Shown in pieces: positions 63,719-64,000 of a DNA stretch of 64,000 bases. The notes beneath the pieces are model-generated. The model did not search any database, was not told the DNA's origin, and saw only the letters and a list, made by a program, of their open reading frames with translations. Both the position numbers and the translations under genes were made by a program. The stretch comes from Pontibacter roseus DSM 17521 (GTDB lineage Bacteria; Bacteroidota; Bacteroidia; Cytophagales; Hymenobacteraceae), in assembly GCF_000373265.1 (NCBI RefSeq), contig NZ_KB890766.1, forward strand, positions 218,594 through 282,593, written 5' to 3'. Position 1 is the first letter of the stretch. Each line of letters starts with the position of its first letter.

Positions 63719-64000
63719 TTAAGGAATCAGGTTTAAACTCTTGTACAACGCTTCAAATTTTTTACACCAATCGGTGGCATGCTCGTCTTGCTGGGCCATC
63801 TTCTCCTGGTACTCCTGGTATACCGTCTGACGCATGCGGAAAGCGATGTTCTGTGCCTGCCAGTACTCCGGCATCAGCATGGAGTCGTGCTGCAGCGTGA
63901 GCAGGTCTGTCAGGTACTCCATGCGCGAAGTGTCATCCGGCATGTTCTCCAGATACTCCATGGTAGACTCCACGTGAAGGGTGGCGGCGTAGTTCAACGC
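63719..64000 (-). CDS. C-terminal part of an unidentified helical protein
   Basis: The frame runs off the right window edge; 94 residues visible. The sequence is strongly helical and acidic (EYLENMPDDTSRMEYLTDLLTLQHDSMLMPEYWQAQNIAFRMRQTVYQEYQEKMAQQDEH...) and ends SLNLIP. It stops 7 bases before treY, so it is in the same operon. It does not look like the beta-sandwich end of TreZ; a GH57-type or other glucan enzyme is possible, but I cannot tell from this fragment. Confidence 0.55.
   Translation of the reverse strand, partial: ALNYAATLHVESTMEYLENMPDDTSRMEYLTDLLTLQHDSMLMPEYWQAQNIAFRMRQTVYQEYQEKMAQQDEHATDWCKKFEALYKSLNLIP

Overview
The window looks like chromosome of a Bacteroidota bacterium, most likely a Hymenobacteraceae/Pontibacter-type member of the Cytophagales (inference). 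The support is a type IX secretion C-terminal sorting domain on a 1.5k-residue adhesin, promoters of the Bacteroidota form TTTG-N19-TAnnTTTG at the tRNA genes, many lipoproteins and TonB-era envelope families, moderately high GC in genes with AT-rich spacers, and a hexamer (GGTATA/TATACC) repeated far above chance on both strands. I see no prophage, plasmid, insertion-sequence transposase or CRISPR array; most of the content is core metabolism and envelope biology.

Layout. 1-6.9 kb holds aspartate-family amino acid genes: metY (cut by the window edge), metX and homoserine dehydrogenase on +, then a small propeptide-like lipoprotein, then lysA and monofunctional aspartokinase on -. 7-11.5 kb is a giant secreted repeat protein with a T9SS tail, followed by a 0.5 kb AT-rich spacer. 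12-18.2 kb is a biotin cluster on - in the order bioB, bioF, bioD, a HEAT-like protein of unknown role, bioA, and a FabF-like ketosynthase; no bioC/bioH is present here. 18.6-26.1 kb carries a membrane protein, a RhlE-type DEAD-box helicase, a TreS-like GH13 enzyme, a GNAT acetyltransferase, a 16-repeat MORN/YwqK-type secreted protein, a HEAT protein and a thiolase.

26.3-26.85 kb and 54.3-54.95 kb are two copies of a compound non-coding repeat: a MITE/REPIN-like element with perfect 26-bp terminal inverted repeats, then a second hairpin-rich repeat, in the same order. Between them lie an S9 peptidase, a CHRD-like lipoprotein, a TldD/TldE pair in which only TldD has a Tat-like signal, a hotdog thioesterase, a diadenylate-cyclase-like (DACNV-like) protein, a VOC protein, an HD phosphohydrolase, a 4HBT thioesterase, a BatB-BatC pair, a tRNA cluster (Ser-GCT, Pro-TGG, Arg-TCT), a cupin, a lipoprotein/SCO/cytochrome c operon, DUF2267 and DUF486 proteins, gyrB, a methyltransferase-like protein, a DUF302 protein coupled to a PagL-like outer-membrane deacylase, and ppk1. 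ppx faces ppk1 across the second repeat copy.

The right end has cell-wall genes (M23 peptidase and an L,D-transpeptidase-family protein, divergent), a thioredoxin-fold protein, a tiny membrane protein and the trehalose/alpha-glucan operon (unknown helical protein, treY, malQ) on -. Together with the TreS-like gene at 20.6-22.3 kb this gives two routes between glucans/maltose and trehalose. The least explained items are the ketosynthase and HEAT protein inside the biotin cluster, the DAC-like protein, the stand-alone double-propeptide lipoprotein, the compound repeats, and the window-wide GGTATAG/CTATACC motif.
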